From NCBI GenBank assembly GCA_031556725.1, contig JAVBSL010000042.1, positions 15,098-79,097 of the forward strand: a stretch of 64,000 bases of DNA, in the 5' to 3' direction. This stretch comes from UBA935 sp031556725 (GTDB lineage Bacteria > Bacillota > Clostridia > Lachnospirales > Lachnospiraceae). The notes under the pieces are model-generated. The model was not told where the DNA came from and made no database searches. It worked only from the letters and a program-made list of their open reading frames with translations. Every line of letters begins with the position of its first letter. Position 1 is the stretch's first letter. The translations under genes were made by a program, and so were the position numbers. This document shows positions 43,583-53,028 of the stretch, in pieces.

Positions 43583-45451
43583 ATGGGTAAAATTATAGGT
43601 ATCGATTTAGGAACAACCAATAGCTGCGTAGCAGTTATGGAAGGTGGAAAACCCACCGTTATCGCTAATACGGAAGGCGCAAGAACCACCCCCTCTGTTG
43701 TTGCATTTACGAAAACAGGAGAACGTCTGGTAGGTGAGCCGGCGAAACGTCAGGCAGTAACCAACTCGGAGAAAACTATTTCTTCCATTAAGAGAGAAAT
43801 GGGAACCGACAGAGGCCGCACCATTGACGATAAAAAATATTCTCCTCAGCAGATTTCGGCTATGATCTTACAGAAGCTGAAAGCAGATGCTGAAAACTAT
43901 CTTGGTGAAAAAGTAACCGAAGCGGTTATTACCGTTCCCGCTTACTTCAATGATGCACAGCGTCAGGCAACCAAGGATGCCGGTAAGATTGCCGGATTGG
44001 ATGTAAAGCGTATTATCAACGAGCCTACCGCCGCAGCTCTTGCTTACGGTCTGGACAATGAAAAAGAACAAAAAATCATGGTATACGATCTTGGCGGCGG
44101 TACCTTCGACGTTTCCATTATTGAAATCGGCGACGGCGTTATCGAAGTACTGGCAACCAGCGGTGACAATAAACTGGGCGGTGATGATTTTGATACCAAG
44201 ATCACCGATTACATGTTGGCTGAGTTCAAGAAATCAGAAGGCGTTGATCTGTCCAATGACAAGATGGCTCTTCAGAGACTTCGTGAAGCTGCAGAGAAGG
44301 CTAAAAAAGAACTTTCTTCGGCAACAACTACCAATATTAACCTGCCTTTCATTACAGCAACCAATGAAGGACCTAAGCATTTTGATATGAACCTGACCAG
44401 AGCTAAGTTTGATGAATTGACTCATGATCTGGTGGAAAGAACAGCGATTCCGGTTCAGAATGCCATGAAGGATGCCGGCATTACTTCCGGCGAACTTGGA
44501 AAAGTATTGTTGGTGGGCGGCTCTACCCGTGTTCCGGCAGTACAGGAAAAAGTAAAACTGTTAACCGGACATGAACCCAGTAAGACCCTGAATCCCGATG
44601 AGTGTGTAGCCCTTGGTGCTTCCATTCAGGGAGGTAAGCTGGCCGGCGATGCCGGTGCCGGTGAAATCCTGTTGCTGGATGTTACTCCCCTTTCTCTTTC
44701 TATCGAAACCATGGGCGGCGTAGCAACCAGATTGATTGAAAGAAATACCACTATCCCTACCAAGAAGAGCCAGGTGTTCTCTACCGCAGCAGATAACCAG
44801 ACCGCAGTTGACATCAACGTAGTACAGGGTGAGCGTCAGTTTGCAAAGGACAATAAGTCTCTGGGACAATTCAGATTGGATGGTATCCCGCCTGCAATGC
44901 GTGGTGTACCGCAGATTGAAGTTACCTTTGATATTGATGCTAACGGTATCGTAAATGTATCCGCTAAGGATCTGGGAACCGGTAAAGAACAACATATTAC
45001 CATAACCGCCGGTTCCAATATGTCGGATTCCGATATTGATAAAGCAATTAAAGAAGCAGCCGAATTCGAAGCCCAGGATAAGAAGCGGAAGGATGTAATT
45101 GACACCAGAAATGATGCAGATTCTTTTGTATTCCAGACCGAGAAAGCCTTGAATGAAGTAGGAGATAAGATCAGTGCTGACGAAAAAGCCGGAGTAGAAG
45201 CGGATGTGGCTGCTGTGAAGGCAGTTCTGGAAAGAACCAATGATCAGGAAATGTCCGACAGCGATCTGGATGAGCTGAAAGCAGCTAAAGAAAAACTGAC
45301 CAATAGTGCACAAGCTCTTTTCACCAAGATGTATGAGAACATGCAGGGCGCACAGGGTGCCGGTCCTGACATGGGCGATATGGGCGGTGCTGATATGGGA
45401 GGCGAAGCCCCCGCAGATGATGTGGTTGACGGAGACTACAGAGAGGTATAA
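43583..45451 (+). CDS. dnaK: Chaperone DnaK (Hsp70)
   Basis: 622 residues, standard length for Firmicute DnaK. ATPase domain signatures are IIGIDLGTTNSCVAVMEGG, YDLGGGTFDVSIIEIG and VLLVGGSTRVPAVQ; the substrate domain begins near LLLDVTPLSLSIETMGG. The C-terminus has a Gly/Met/Asp-rich tail ending DVVDGDYREV. CAGGAGG precedes the ATG. Works with DnaJ and GrpE in the same operon. It is followed by two hairpins before dnaJ. Confidence 0.97.
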   Translation: MGKIIGIDLGTTNSCVAVMEGGKPTVIANTEGARTTPSVVAFTKTGERLVGEPAKRQAVTNSEKTISSIKREMGTDRGRTIDDKKYSPQQISAMILQKLKADAENYLGEKVTEAVITVPAYFNDAQRQATKDAGKIAGLDVKRIINEPTAAALAYGLDNEKEQKIMVYDLGGGTFDVSIIEIGDGVIEVLATSGDNKLGGDDFDTKITDYMLAEFKKSEGVDLSNDKMALQRLREAAEKAKKELSSATTTNINLPFITATNEGPKHFDMNLTRAKFDELTHDLVERTAIPVQNAMKDAGITSGELGKVLLVGGSTRVPAVQEKVKLLTGHEPSKTLNPDECVALGASIQGGKLAGDAGAGEILLLDVTPLSLSIETMGGVATRLIERNTTIPTKKSQVFSTAADNQTAVDINVVQGERQFAKDNKSLGQFRLDGIPPAMRGVPQIEVTFDIDANGIVNVSAKDLGTGKEQHITITAGSNMSDSDIDKAIKEAAEFEAQDKKRKDVIDTRNDADSFVFQTEKALNEVGDKISADEKAGVEADVAAVKAVLERTNDQEMSDSDLDELKAAKEKLTNSAQALFTKMYENMQGAQGAGPDMGDMGGADMGGEAPADDVVDGDYREV

Positions 45452-45453
45452 AA

Positions 45454-45511
45454 GACGAGAAGTTATACTAAGGCACAGAAACACCGTGCCTAAGTATAAC
45501 TAAGTCTCGTC
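45454..45511 (+). promoter_or_regulatory. Long intercistronic hairpin dnaK-dnaJ
   Basis: Starting two bases after the dnaK stop, GACGAGA plus AGTTATACTAAGGCAC (45454-45476) pairs with GTGCCTAAGTATAACT and TCTCGTC (45486-45511). That is 22 pairs with one mismatch and a 3-base bulge (AAG). No T-run follows. It probably protects the upstream mRNA end or lowers dnaJ expression relative to dnaK. Confidence 0.75.
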
Positions 45512-45513
45512 TG

Positions 45514-45534
45514 GGAGAGTGCACAGCACTCTCC
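45514..45534 (+). promoter_or_regulatory. Second intercistronic hairpin dnaK-dnaJ
   Basis: GGAGAGTGC, loop ACA, GCACTCTCC: a perfect 9-bp stem immediately after the first hairpin, followed by TAAATATATTTATGAGG. The GAGTGC/GCACTC core resembles half of a CIRCE element but the arrangement is wrong for HrcA (inside-out order, 3-base spacer). Confidence 0.65.
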
Positions 45535-45559
45535 TAAATATATTTATGAGGAGTGTATC

Positions 45560-46720
45560 ATGGCAGAGCAAAAGAGAGACTATTATGAAGTCCTTGGAAT
45601 AGAAAAAAATGCAGACGATGCGGAGATTAAGAAGGCTTACCGCGTCCTGGCTAAGAAATATCATCCGGATATGAATCCCGGTGATGAAACCGCAGAGAAA
45701 AAATTTAAAGAAGCATCGGAAGCGTATGCTATTTTAAGTGACCCCGAAAAGAAGAAACAATACGATCAGTTTGGCCATGCAGCCTTTGAAGGCGGAGCCG
45801 GCGGATTTGGTGGCTTTGATTTTAACGGTGCCGATTTTGGTGATATCTTTGGTGATATCTTCGGTGATTTCTTTGGCGGCGGTTCCCGCCGAAGAGCGAA
45901 TAACGGCCCTATGAAGGGTGCAAATCTGCGAACCAGTGTCAGAATTACCTTTGAAGAGGCTGTATTCGGCGTGGAGAAGGAAATCGAACTGACCTTAAAG
46001 GACGATTGCCATACCTGTCACGGCAGCGGTGCCAAACCGGGGACCAATCCTGAAACCTGTACCAAATGCGGCGGCAAAGGTCAGGTGGTATTTACCCAGC
46101 AGTCCTTCTTCGGAACGGTCAGAAATGTACAAACCTGTCCCGATTGTAACGGAACCGGTAAGGTAATCAAAGAAAAATGTGCGGATTGTAACGGAACCGG
46201 TTATATTGCCAGCCGGAAAAAGATCCAGGTATCCATTCCTGCCGGTATTGACAATGGCCAAAGCGTCCGGATCAGAGATAAAGGTGAGCCGGGAAGCAAC
46301 GGCGGCCCCAGAGGTGATTTGCTGGTAGAGATAGTAGTGGGACGTCATCCCATCTTCCAGCGCCAGGACTATAACATTTATTCCACCGTACCCATGTCCT
46401 TTGCAGTAGCGGCACTGGGCGGGGAAGTAGTGGTGGATACGGTAGACGGCAAGGTAATCTATGATGTAAAAGCCGGTACCCAGACCGAAACCAAGGTTCG
46501 TTTGAAAGGAAAAGGCGTACCCTCACTTCGAAATAAAGAAGTCAGAGGTGATCACTATGTGACTCTGGTTATTCAGACACCGGATAAGTTATCGAACGAG
46601 GCCAGAGAGCTCTTGAAGCAATTTGACGAGATGACCGGCGACAGTCTGAATGCAGCAAAAGGCGTGGAAGCTGAGAAAAGTGAAACCAAGGATTCTAAAA
46701 AGAAGAAATTCTGGAAGTGA
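45560..46720 (+). CDS. dnaJ: Chaperone protein DnaJ (Hsp40)
   Basis: 386 residues with all classical parts. The J domain has its HPD motif in KKYHPDMNPGDE. A Gly/Phe-rich region (GGFGGFDFNGADFGDIFGDI) follows. Then comes a zinc-binding domain with four C-x2-C-x-G-x-G motifs (CHTCHGSG, CTKCGGKG, CPDCNGTG, CADCNGTG), and the C-terminal substrate-binding domains. GAGGAG precedes the ATG. Last gene of the CIRCE-controlled operon. Confidence 0.97.
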   Translation: MAEQKRDYYEVLGIEKNADDAEIKKAYRVLAKKYHPDMNPGDETAEKKFKEASEAYAILSDPEKKKQYDQFGHAAFEGGAGGFGGFDFNGADFGDIFGDIFGDFFGGGSRRRANNGPMKGANLRTSVRITFEEAVFGVEKEIELTLKDDCHTCHGSGAKPGTNPETCTKCGGKGQVVFTQQSFFGTVRNVQTCPDCNGTGKVIKEKCADCNGTGYIASRKKIQVSIPAGIDNGQSVRIRDKGEPGSNGGPRGDLLVEIVVGRHPIFQRQDYNIYSTVPMSFAVAALGGEVVVDTVDGKVIYDVKAGTQTETKVRLKGKGVPSLRNKEVRGDHYVTLVIQTPDKLSNEARELLKQFDEMTGDSLNAAKGVEAEKSETKDSKKKKFWK

Positions 46721-46722
46721 TT

Positions 46723-46758
46723 GATATCTCCATCGTAATTAGTTATGATGGAGATATC
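46723..46758 (+). terminator. Terminator of the chaperone operon
   Basis: GATATCTCCATC (46723-46734), 12-base loop, GATGGAGATATC (46747-46758): perfect 12-bp stem three bases after the dnaJ stop, followed by TTTAATT. The T-run is short, so some read-through into the aldo/keto reductase gene is possible. Confidence 0.75.
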
Positions 46759-46792
46759 TTTAATTATGTGAAAATGATAAAGGAGAAACAAG

Positions 46793-47785
46793 ATGTATAA
46801 AGCTAACGAAGCAAGATATGAAAAAATGACTTATAACAAATGTGGTAACAGTGGATTAAGGCTGCCTGCCTTATCCTTAGGAATGTGGCATAACTTCGGA
46901 TCGGTGAATCAGGAAGAAAATATGAAGCAGATTCTTTTTACTGCTTTTGATAACGGTATCACCCATTTTGACCTGGCTAATAATTACGGACCGGTATACG
47001 GCAGTGCCGAAACCAATATGGGCAGAATCTTGAAATCCGATCTGATGCCTTACCGTAATGAGATGATCATCTCATCCAAGGCCGGATATGATATGTGGAA
47101 AGGCCCTTACGGTAACGGTGGTTCCCGCAAATACCTGATGGCCAGTCTGGATGAAAGTTTGATGAGACTGGGATTGGATTATGTGGATATTTTTTATCAT
47201 CATCGTCCCGACCCGGATACTCCGTTGGAAGAAACCATGCAGGCATTGGATCAGATTGTCCGTCAGGGAAAAGCCCTTTATGTGGGTATTTCCAATTATA
47301 ATCGGGAAGATACGGCCAAGGCTCATGCCCTTTTGAAGGAACTGAAGACACCCTTTATCATTCATCAGCCTTCTTATTCCATGTTGAACCGTTGGATCGA
47401 AACTGACGGATTAAAGGATTATCTGGCTGACAACGGTCTGGGCTGCATCGCCTTCAGTCCTCTGGCACAGGGCGTGCTTACCGGCAAGTATTTAAACGGA
47501 GTTCCTGAGGATTCACGTATCGGCGGTGGAAAGAGCAAGTTCCTGCAGGAGAAGGATTTGGATCAGGCCAAGATGGAGAAAGTAAAAGCATTAAATGAAA
47601 TGGCCAGGGATAGAGGCCAAAGCATGACCCAGATGGCATTATCCTGGATCTTGCGGGATGGGAAGGTAACCTCAGTATTGATCGGAGCCAGCAAACCGGA
47701 GCAGATACTGGAAAACATTAAAGCACTGGAGAACACTACCTACAGTGACGAAGAAATAAAGGAAATCGAACAGATACTGGGCTGA
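46793..47785 (+). CDS. Aldo/keto reductase (YghZ/GPR-like)
   Basis: 330-residue NADPH-dependent (alpha/beta)8-barrel reductase. Catalytic tetrad elements are visible as FDLANNYG (Asp, Tyr), IISSKAGYDM (Lys) and IFYHHRPDPDTP (His). The loop PYGNGGSRKYLMASLDESL is typical of the YghZ (L-glyceraldehyde-3-phosphate reductase) group, which also acts on methylglyoxal. The C-terminal cofactor site is SVLIGASKPEQILEN. AAAGGAG precedes the ATG. Convergent with the TPM-domain gene, with only 10 bases between. Confidence 0.9.
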   Translation: MYKANEARYEKMTYNKCGNSGLRLPALSLGMWHNFGSVNQEENMKQILFTAFDNGITHFDLANNYGPVYGSAETNMGRILKSDLMPYRNEMIISSKAGYDMWKGPYGNGGSRKYLMASLDESLMRLGLDYVDIFYHHRPDPDTPLEETMQALDQIVRQGKALYVGISNYNREDTAKAHALLKELKTPFIIHQPSYSMLNRWIETDGLKDYLADNGLGCIAFSPLAQGVLTGKYLNGVPEDSRIGGGKSKFLQEKDLDQAKMEKVKALNEMARDRGQSMTQMALSWILRDGKVTSVLIGASKPEQILENIKALENTTYSDEEIKEIEQILG

Positions 47786-47795
47786 TAGTCATTTG

Positions 47796-49058
47796 TTAAT
47801 AAGATCCTCCGGCTCCGGTACTATCACTGCCGCCTCCGGTTGAATAATCGGAAGAGCCGGAAGAGTCGGAAGAGCCAAAAGAGTCGGAAGAGCTGTCGGT
47901 ATCTTTGGGACGCTCCGTCTGACTGGTTACGGTTGATACAAACCGGTCTTCCTTTTTAGAGAGCACAAAACTCTGAGGGACTACGTAGGAACGGGTTGGC
48001 GGCACTTTTTTTCCCAGTCGTTTTCGGAACAATAGCCGTCCGCCAACCAGTAAGATACTTACGCCAAAGCCAAGCATTACACTTCTTAACAGACAATTTC
48101 CCGCTTCGTCAACCACATATACCGGAATGATCCGCTTTTGGTATTGGCTCATTTCCTGTTCAAAGTATTCGCACCCGGCAAGTACACCGTGCTCCAATAT
48201 ATATGTATTAGTAGCTGATTCGATATCCCGCTGCTCCTGATAGCGGATCTTTTCCCAAAGGCTGCCATTAATATCAGATATTAAAGAATACGTATTGGAA
48301 TCGATCACCAGCAATGCTTCACAGTTACTTAAAAAATTGTTTTCTTTCCACAGCTCATGTTTAAAATCGTACACCAATTCCGGATCTGCCAAATCAGCTG
48401 TCACTATAATAAAGCGGCAGTTTGCATTGTCCATATAGTTTTGTGCGTTTTTTTCCAGGGAAAATATTTCATCCTCCGACAGCATCCCGGCTAAATCATA
48501 GACAAAACCACCCGGCTCCAAGGTAGGAACTACCATGTTCTTAAGCAGCCGCCGATACTGAAGCTCCGCAGCCCTTGATTGAATAAGCGGCGATATTTGC
48601 TCCAGAAAACACTCACTGGCACCGCTGTAGTCATCCTCTGACATATATGGACGCATCTCGACAATCACACTGCCCATTTCATCCTCGGTGATGATACTTC
48701 GGAGCTCCCCAAATGCAAGAATCCAATATTGGCGGTTATAGGTATCCAGCGTCAGGGATATTCCATCCTCAATTTCGCCGTTAGAAAACTGATCCCGGTA
48801 AAAATCATTTCCATAATCTTTGATATCCGTCTGCGCTTCATTGTCCGGTTTTGTCAGGATAACAAACTGTACCCCCAGTTCCTCTGTCAACTGTTCGCAC
48901 GTTTCCTCCAGTGCCGCTATTTGTTCCTCGTTTAAAAGGTTATTGTTGTCAAATACCCGCTGTCTTGTTTCTGCGTGTACCGGTAAGCCTGTAAAAATGA
49001 AAATAAGAAACAGGATACAACAAAATACTATTGGTTTTCTGAATTTTAGTACCACCAT
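47796..49058 (-). CDS. Exported TPM-domain membrane protein with Ser/Asp/Gly tail
   Basis: 420 residues. N-terminal signal or anchor segment (VFCCILFLIFIFTGLPVHAE), then a TPM domain with FDNNNLLNEEQIAALEETCE and GVQFVILTKPD, then a second TPM-like half beginning FVYDLAGMLSEDEIFSLEKN. After that come a membrane helix near 310-330 and a low-complexity tail of Ser, Asp and Gly ending GGSDSTGAGGSY. The family (YgcG-like) is membrane-linked and of uncertain function; some members have phosphatase activity. AGGAGG precedes the ATG. Its start overlaps the end of the zinc-ribbon gene by 13 bases, so the two proteins are probably made together. Confidence 0.8.
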   Translation of the reverse strand: MVVLKFRKPIVFCCILFLIFIFTGLPVHAETRQRVFDNNNLLNEEQIAALEETCEQLTEELGVQFVILTKPDNEAQTDIKDYGNDFYRDQFSNGEIEDGISLTLDTYNRQYWILAFGELRSIITEDEMGSVIVEMRPYMSEDDYSGASECFLEQISPLIQSRAAELQYRRLLKNMVVPTLEPGGFVYDLAGMLSEDEIFSLEKNAQNYMDNANCRFIIVTADLADPELVYDFKHELWKENNFLSNCEALLVIDSNTYSLISDINGSLWEKIRYQEQRDIESATNTYILEHGVLAGCEYFEQEMSQYQKRIIPVYVVDEAGNCLLRSVMLGFGVSILLVGGRLLFRKRLGKKVPPTRSYVVPQSFVLSKKEDRFVSTVTSQTERPKDTDSSSDSFGSSDSSGSSDYSTGGGSDSTGAGGSY

Positions 49059-50068
49059 AAAAGTGCCTCCTGTATCAAAAAAGTGACAGTGGATACTGCT
49101 GCAAATATTACTCCGAAGGAAATGCCGATTTTCTTTTTATCCATCGGCAGATTTCCGATATACTGTCCCGTTTGCCCGTTCATCAAAAATGTATACTGTT
49201 TTTTATGATATTCACAAGTATGCAGCCAGATCGGGAAAACGGCATATTCCTTTGTCAATCTATTGGCGTGTGTTTTACTGCTCTTCACGCTAATTCGGCT
49301 ATAGTTGCGCATTGAATTTTTCAGCTCCGCTTCCAACTCCTTATTCGTTCTCAGTTCGAAATCTCTGTCCATTTTATCCATCGGGGAATCCGGAATGGCA
49401 ATCGAATGGCCTGATAAGTAACTTGGTGAATAGGGAACGGCTGCGTCAAACTCAAAGGCCTCTATTGTATGTATTTTTTGATCATCCATCATTTCCGAAG
49501 CATCATAAGGAATGTTTTGAAAGCCAATCTCACCCGCCCTGAGTACTTCATAAGTGTCGGTCTTGACATAATCATAACTGCTATCGCTCCACTGTTCAAT
49601 TATTTCACATTCGGCCAGCATTTCGCCGTTTCTCCCGGCACTATAAAGCCAGAACGGTACATAGATGCTTTGCAGTTCCTGCAGATGCCCTTCGCCCTTA
49701 AACGCCGATGGCAAAAATGGATAACCCTTACACATCTTGCGATAGGTTTCTTCCGCTTCCAGACGGGTCTTTTTAAAGGGAATTATTTTTTTCGGCGGAC
49801 AGTCACCGGCATGGACTTTTGCCGTCACGACAATATGGTTACCGCAAAAAGCACAGAATGATGCGGCATTTCCTCTTTCGGTTACGACACTTGCCCCACA
49901 ACTGGGACAGCTATACTTTTCAAATTCATCACCATAAGCTTCTCTGGCCTCATGAAGCTCCTTTTCCGCAAACTGAGAATCACAGCTTCCACAGCAAAAA
50001 GATTGCTTCTCAATATCAAACAGTAAATTGCTGCCGCAATTAGGGCAAATTAACGTTGATGCTACCAT
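49046..50068 (-). CDS. Double zinc-ribbon membrane protein of unknown function
   Basis: 340 residues. Two zinc-ribbon motifs open the protein: CPNCGSNLLF with CCGSC, and CPSCGASV with CAFCG. A central region of about 200 residues (YVPFWLYSAGRNGEMLAECE, then FPIWLHTCEYHKKQYTFLMN) follows, and one C-terminal membrane helix (IGISFGVIFAAVSTVTFLIQ) ends it. This is the layout of clostridial 'TFIIB-type zinc ribbon' membrane proteins. GGAGG precedes the ATG. Overlap with the TPM gene downstream suggests a shared envelope function. The activity is unknown. Confidence 0.75.
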   Translation of the reverse strand: MVASTLICPNCGSNLLFDIEKQSFCCGSCDSQFAEKELHEAREAYGDEFEKYSCPSCGASVVTERGNAASFCAFCGNHIVVTAKVHAGDCPPKKIIPFKKTRLEAEETYRKMCKGYPFLPSAFKGEGHLQELQSIYVPFWLYSAGRNGEMLAECEIIEQWSDSSYDYVKTDTYEVLRAGEIGFQNIPYDASEMMDDQKIHTIEAFEFDAAVPYSPSYLSGHSIAIPDSPMDKMDRDFELRTNKELEAELKNSMRNYSRISVKSSKTHANRLTKEYAVFPIWLHTCEYHKKQYTFLMNGQTGQYIGNLPMDKKKIGISFGVIFAAVSTVTFLIQEALLWWY

Positions 50069-50162
50069 ATTTTTCCTCCATAATTATCGTGTAGGAATTA
50101 TTTTATCATAGTTTATTGATTCCCGACAGTAACTGGGAGTTACCATTTATGACAACAACTGA

Positions 50163-51803
50163 TTAATCAGCGGTAATCGAGCCTTCCCGCATGGTCAGAA
50201 CCCGGTCGGCGATATGATAATAGCGGTCATCATGCGAGATGACGAACAGGGTTCGTCCTTCCTGCTTCAGTTCCGGCAGTATTTCGTTATAATATTTTTC
50301 CCTGAAGTGCGGGTCGAAGTCAGCGGCCACTTCATCCAGGAGCAAGATCTGCCGGTTTTCCATAATAGCGGCAAGCAAAGCCATCCGCTTTTTCTGCCCG
50401 GAAGATAAATCAACGGTAGGCAGCTCTTTTCCGTCAATTACTTTGCTTTGCAGACCAAGTTTGTCAACCCATTTATGAAGCTGTTCCTGATCCATATGTT
50501 CATATCCGTAAAAATCATCAAATAAGTGAAAATCGGTCATTACGATAGAAAAAAGTGCGCGGTACCGGGCAGCATCGATTTTGGGACTGTTAATGCCGTT
50601 TACGGTAATACAGCCATCAGCGGGTTGGGCCAGTCCGGCCAGAATCCGCATAAAAGTACTTTTACCGCTGCCGTTACCGCCCCGCATAATAACAAGTTCG
50701 CCCTTATTCAGGTAAAAGTTATCCACCCTGAGGGCAAAAGCCTTTTCGTCACCCTTTCGCTTGGGATAGAGATAATCGATTTCTGTACAGCTAAGGCTTT
50801 CGAAGTCCGGTGCTTTAGGATAAGCTGCTTCCGATTCGATAACAGGTTCCAGCTCTGCTTCCTCCAGTTGTTTCTCCAAAGCAGTCAGCCGCTCGATAAT
50901 ACCTGCGGCGGCCGTAGAAACCGGACCGAATTGAACCAGCGTATAAGCCGGCCAGATTACTACCAGCGTTACCGAAACGATTTTTACCAGATCGGCGGTT
51001 GCGGTCTGAAAAAAAGAAGGAAGCAAAAACAGGGTCAGACCCAGTGGCAGGAATAGTGTTGCCTGTTCCAATACAATAGAGTTCATCTGGTAAAGCTCGG
51101 TTCCTAACAGCCGTTCATTTTTAGCCTGACTGGCCGGCCGGATCTTGCGGTTAAACAAAGCATCCGATTTTGGCCGGTTCATTTTCAATTCATTAAAGCC
51201 GCTTACAATATCCTTCAGGGATACGGTAAACCGGTCGGTAGCTTCGGCATCCAAAGCCTTCCGCTGCCCGATATTTTTATCCAGCTCCTTACGGATACGG
51301 ATAATAGCGAACAGCGTGGCTGCCACCAGCAAAGCCCCCGGAATTGATACGGTACACAGGTACAAACCGGTTAAAAGCACCACAATAATAGCTGACATGG
51401 TAGGGATTAAAAACCTTGCCGCCATTACCGCACCGTACTTATCACCGCCCACAGCGGCATAAATCAGTTCCGTATTCATATTGCAAAAGCCCGCATAGTC
51501 CACCCGGCGCAGTTTATCCATGACCCGCAGCTCGATATCACCCAGTCCTTTTAAGACCGCAGTGGAGACAATCTTTCCGCCCAGCTTCTGACTGAAGTAG
51601 TAAGCCGCCAGGGAAAACGCAAATAGTGCAAAAGCCCGCGGTGACACGGTCTGGCTGGCAGCATAATCCTCCAGTCCCATGGAAAGGGAATACATCATAA
51701 CTGCCATACAGACTCCATTAAAGAAGGTGGCAATGTAAATGGTTTTTTTCTTACCATCGGTATTGGATACTATAAATTCTAAAAAGTCTTTGTTAATAAT
51801 CAT
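50163..51803 (-). CDS. Cyclic-peptide-type ABC exporter (fused membrane and ATPase)
   Basis: 546-residue half-transporter: six membrane helices (to about 300), then an ATPase domain. The ATPase shows Walker A MRGGNGSGKSTFM, the signature as DLSSGQKKRMALLA (LSGGQ relaxed to LSSGQ), Walker B ILLLDEVAADFD and the switch His in LFVISHDDRYYH. The membrane part and short N-terminus match the SyrD/MchF-like cyclic peptide exporter group often found with peptide synthetases. Its ATG overlaps the radical SAM stop. As last gene of the NRPS operon it is the obvious candidate to export the product and give self-protection. Confidence 0.85.
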   Translation of the reverse strand: MIINKDFLEFIVSNTDGKKKTIYIATFFNGVCMAVMMYSLSMGLEDYAASQTVSPRAFALFAFSLAAYYFSQKLGGKIVSTAVLKGLGDIELRVMDKLRRVDYAGFCNMNTELIYAAVGGDKYGAVMAARFLIPTMSAIIVVLLTGLYLCTVSIPGALLVAATLFAIIRIRKELDKNIGQRKALDAEATDRFTVSLKDIVSGFNELKMNRPKSDALFNRKIRPASQAKNERLLGTELYQMNSIVLEQATLFLPLGLTLFLLPSFFQTATADLVKIVSVTLVVIWPAYTLVQFGPVSTAAAGIIERLTALEKQLEEAELEPVIESEAAYPKAPDFESLSCTEIDYLYPKRKGDEKAFALRVDNFYLNKGELVIMRGGNGSGKSTFMRILAGLAQPADGCITVNGINSPKIDAARYRALFSIVMTDFHLFDDFYGYEHMDQEQLHKWVDKLGLQSKVIDGKELPTVDLSSGQKKRMALLAAIMENRQILLLDEVAADFDPHFREKYYNEILPELKQEGRTLFVISHDDRYYHIADRVLTMREGSITAD

Positions 51804-53011
51804 AAGCCAGAACCATCCTCAAAAAGCCGGCGCTGATAACCCAGGCATTGAAAGCCGTTTTCGTTTACAATAGGAATCATCTCTTCGGAAATTTTCAGTT
51901 CATTTCGCACCCAATAACAGATAGAAGTGGAAATGCCGTATTCGCTGGCATCCTTCATCAGGTCACCGATACATTCCAGACACCATTTCCGGTTAGGTGC
52001 AGTGCGGCCCCGCTGCTTTTTGTGGTCCTTATTCTCCGGTTCCAGATAAAATTCATACATGGCCCGTTCCAGGTCAGGATCGATATGCCCCAGCATCTGT
52101 CCGATCCAGGCCAGATTTTCCATACATACTGTCAAAAACTCGGGCTTAAAGTTAACAATATTATTGTCTTTTAACATTTGGAAGAACTCCCTGGTCCGCT
52201 CTTTGGTCAGGAAGGATGGGAAAATGGGCTGCACAAGAGCAGAATTGGATAATATATCATTTTCCTGACAAAGCCTTACGGCGGCCATGCGTTCGGAAAT
52301 AGGAGCCGAATAGGGCTCCAGGATGGTACGCAGTTCGGCCGGCATAATAGATAAACTGGTATTGAACTGCATTTTTCCCTTCAGCTTTTTGAATAAGTCA
52401 AGAATCGACTCACCTTCATGCTCTGCCATCAGATGCTTTGCTCCTGCTTTGGAGGCAATAAACAGGCGGGCTTTGGAATCGGGATATTTTTCAAAATGAG
52501 AAACAAAGGTCCGTAAAATGTTATGAGCAATGCCGGTCTGCAGGGTAGCTTCCTGAAAAGCTTCGGTTTTAGCTGAATAATAGTAATAATGTTCCTGATC
52601 TTTGTGAGTTTCCATAAAGCGCAGGAGCAGTTCCTGATAGTTATCGTAGGCCACCAGCGGCTGCTCGTGAACACCATCGGTAACCAGACAGTACAGGCAT
52701 CCTACCATGCATCCCTTGACGGGGCTTACTTCATAAGTAAGAGTAGGACAACGCTTTGTATAATTGTGAATCTCTAAATCGGAGTTAAGGTCTATCTGTT
52801 CAATTGTGACCACCGCATGGGGGATAACTGATTTGGTTTCCAGACGTTTGATAAATGACTGGGAACCGCGGATCAGGCCCTGGATGGTATCTTCGTCGGG
52901 GATCGTGGTGACGCCTAAGTTTTTCAGATATTCCCGATCGATAATATGTGGTTCGAATCCCGGAATATTATAAACGTCGGGTTCATGATAGTAAATCGGT
53001 TGTAATTTCAT
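51800..53011 (-). CDS. Radical SAM protein, spore photoproduct lyase family
   Basis: 403 residues. The radical SAM cluster motif is KGCMVGCLYCLVTDG (Cys101, Cys105, Cys108; the CxxxCxxC spacing). N-terminal YNIPGFEPHIIDREYL and the C-terminal half resemble the SplB (spore photoproduct lyase) family more than the B12 or maturase classes. Additional cysteines (NRKWCLECIGDLM) lie near 350 and may bind another cluster or act as H-donor. GGAG precedes the ATG. It overlaps the exporter gene and follows the small membrane protein. Within a peptide operon it may modify the peptide, but DNA repair or an unrelated role is possible. Confidence 0.8.
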   Translation of the reverse strand: MKLQPIYYHEPDVYNIPGFEPHIIDREYLKNLGVTTIPDEDTIQGLIRGSQSFIKRLETKSVIPHAVVTIEQIDLNSDLEIHNYTKRCPTLTYEVSPVKGCMVGCLYCLVTDGVHEQPLVAYDNYQELLLRFMETHKDQEHYYYYSAKTEAFQEATLQTGIAHNILRTFVSHFEKYPDSKARLFIASKAGAKHLMAEHEGESILDLFKKLKGKMQFNTSLSIMPAELRTILEPYSAPISERMAAVRLCQENDILSNSALVQPIFPSFLTKERTREFFQMLKDNNIVNFKPEFLTVCMENLAWIGQMLGHIDPDLERAMYEFYLEPENKDHKKQRGRTAPNRKWCLECIGDLMKDASEYGISTSICYWVRNELKISEEMIPIVNENGFQCLGYQRRLFEDGSGL

Positions 53012-53028
53012 TTTTTTCTCTCCGTTTT

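Noticed and set aside
44561..45484. 307-codon antisense ORF across dnaK
   Set aside because: It lies entirely opposite the highly conserved dnaK coding sequence, has no ribosome binding site and no recognisable domain; a shadow of strong codon bias.
50526..51056. 176-codon + strand ORF opposite the ABC exporter
   Set aside because: Shadow of a well-supported transporter gene; composition not protein-like and no ribosome binding site.
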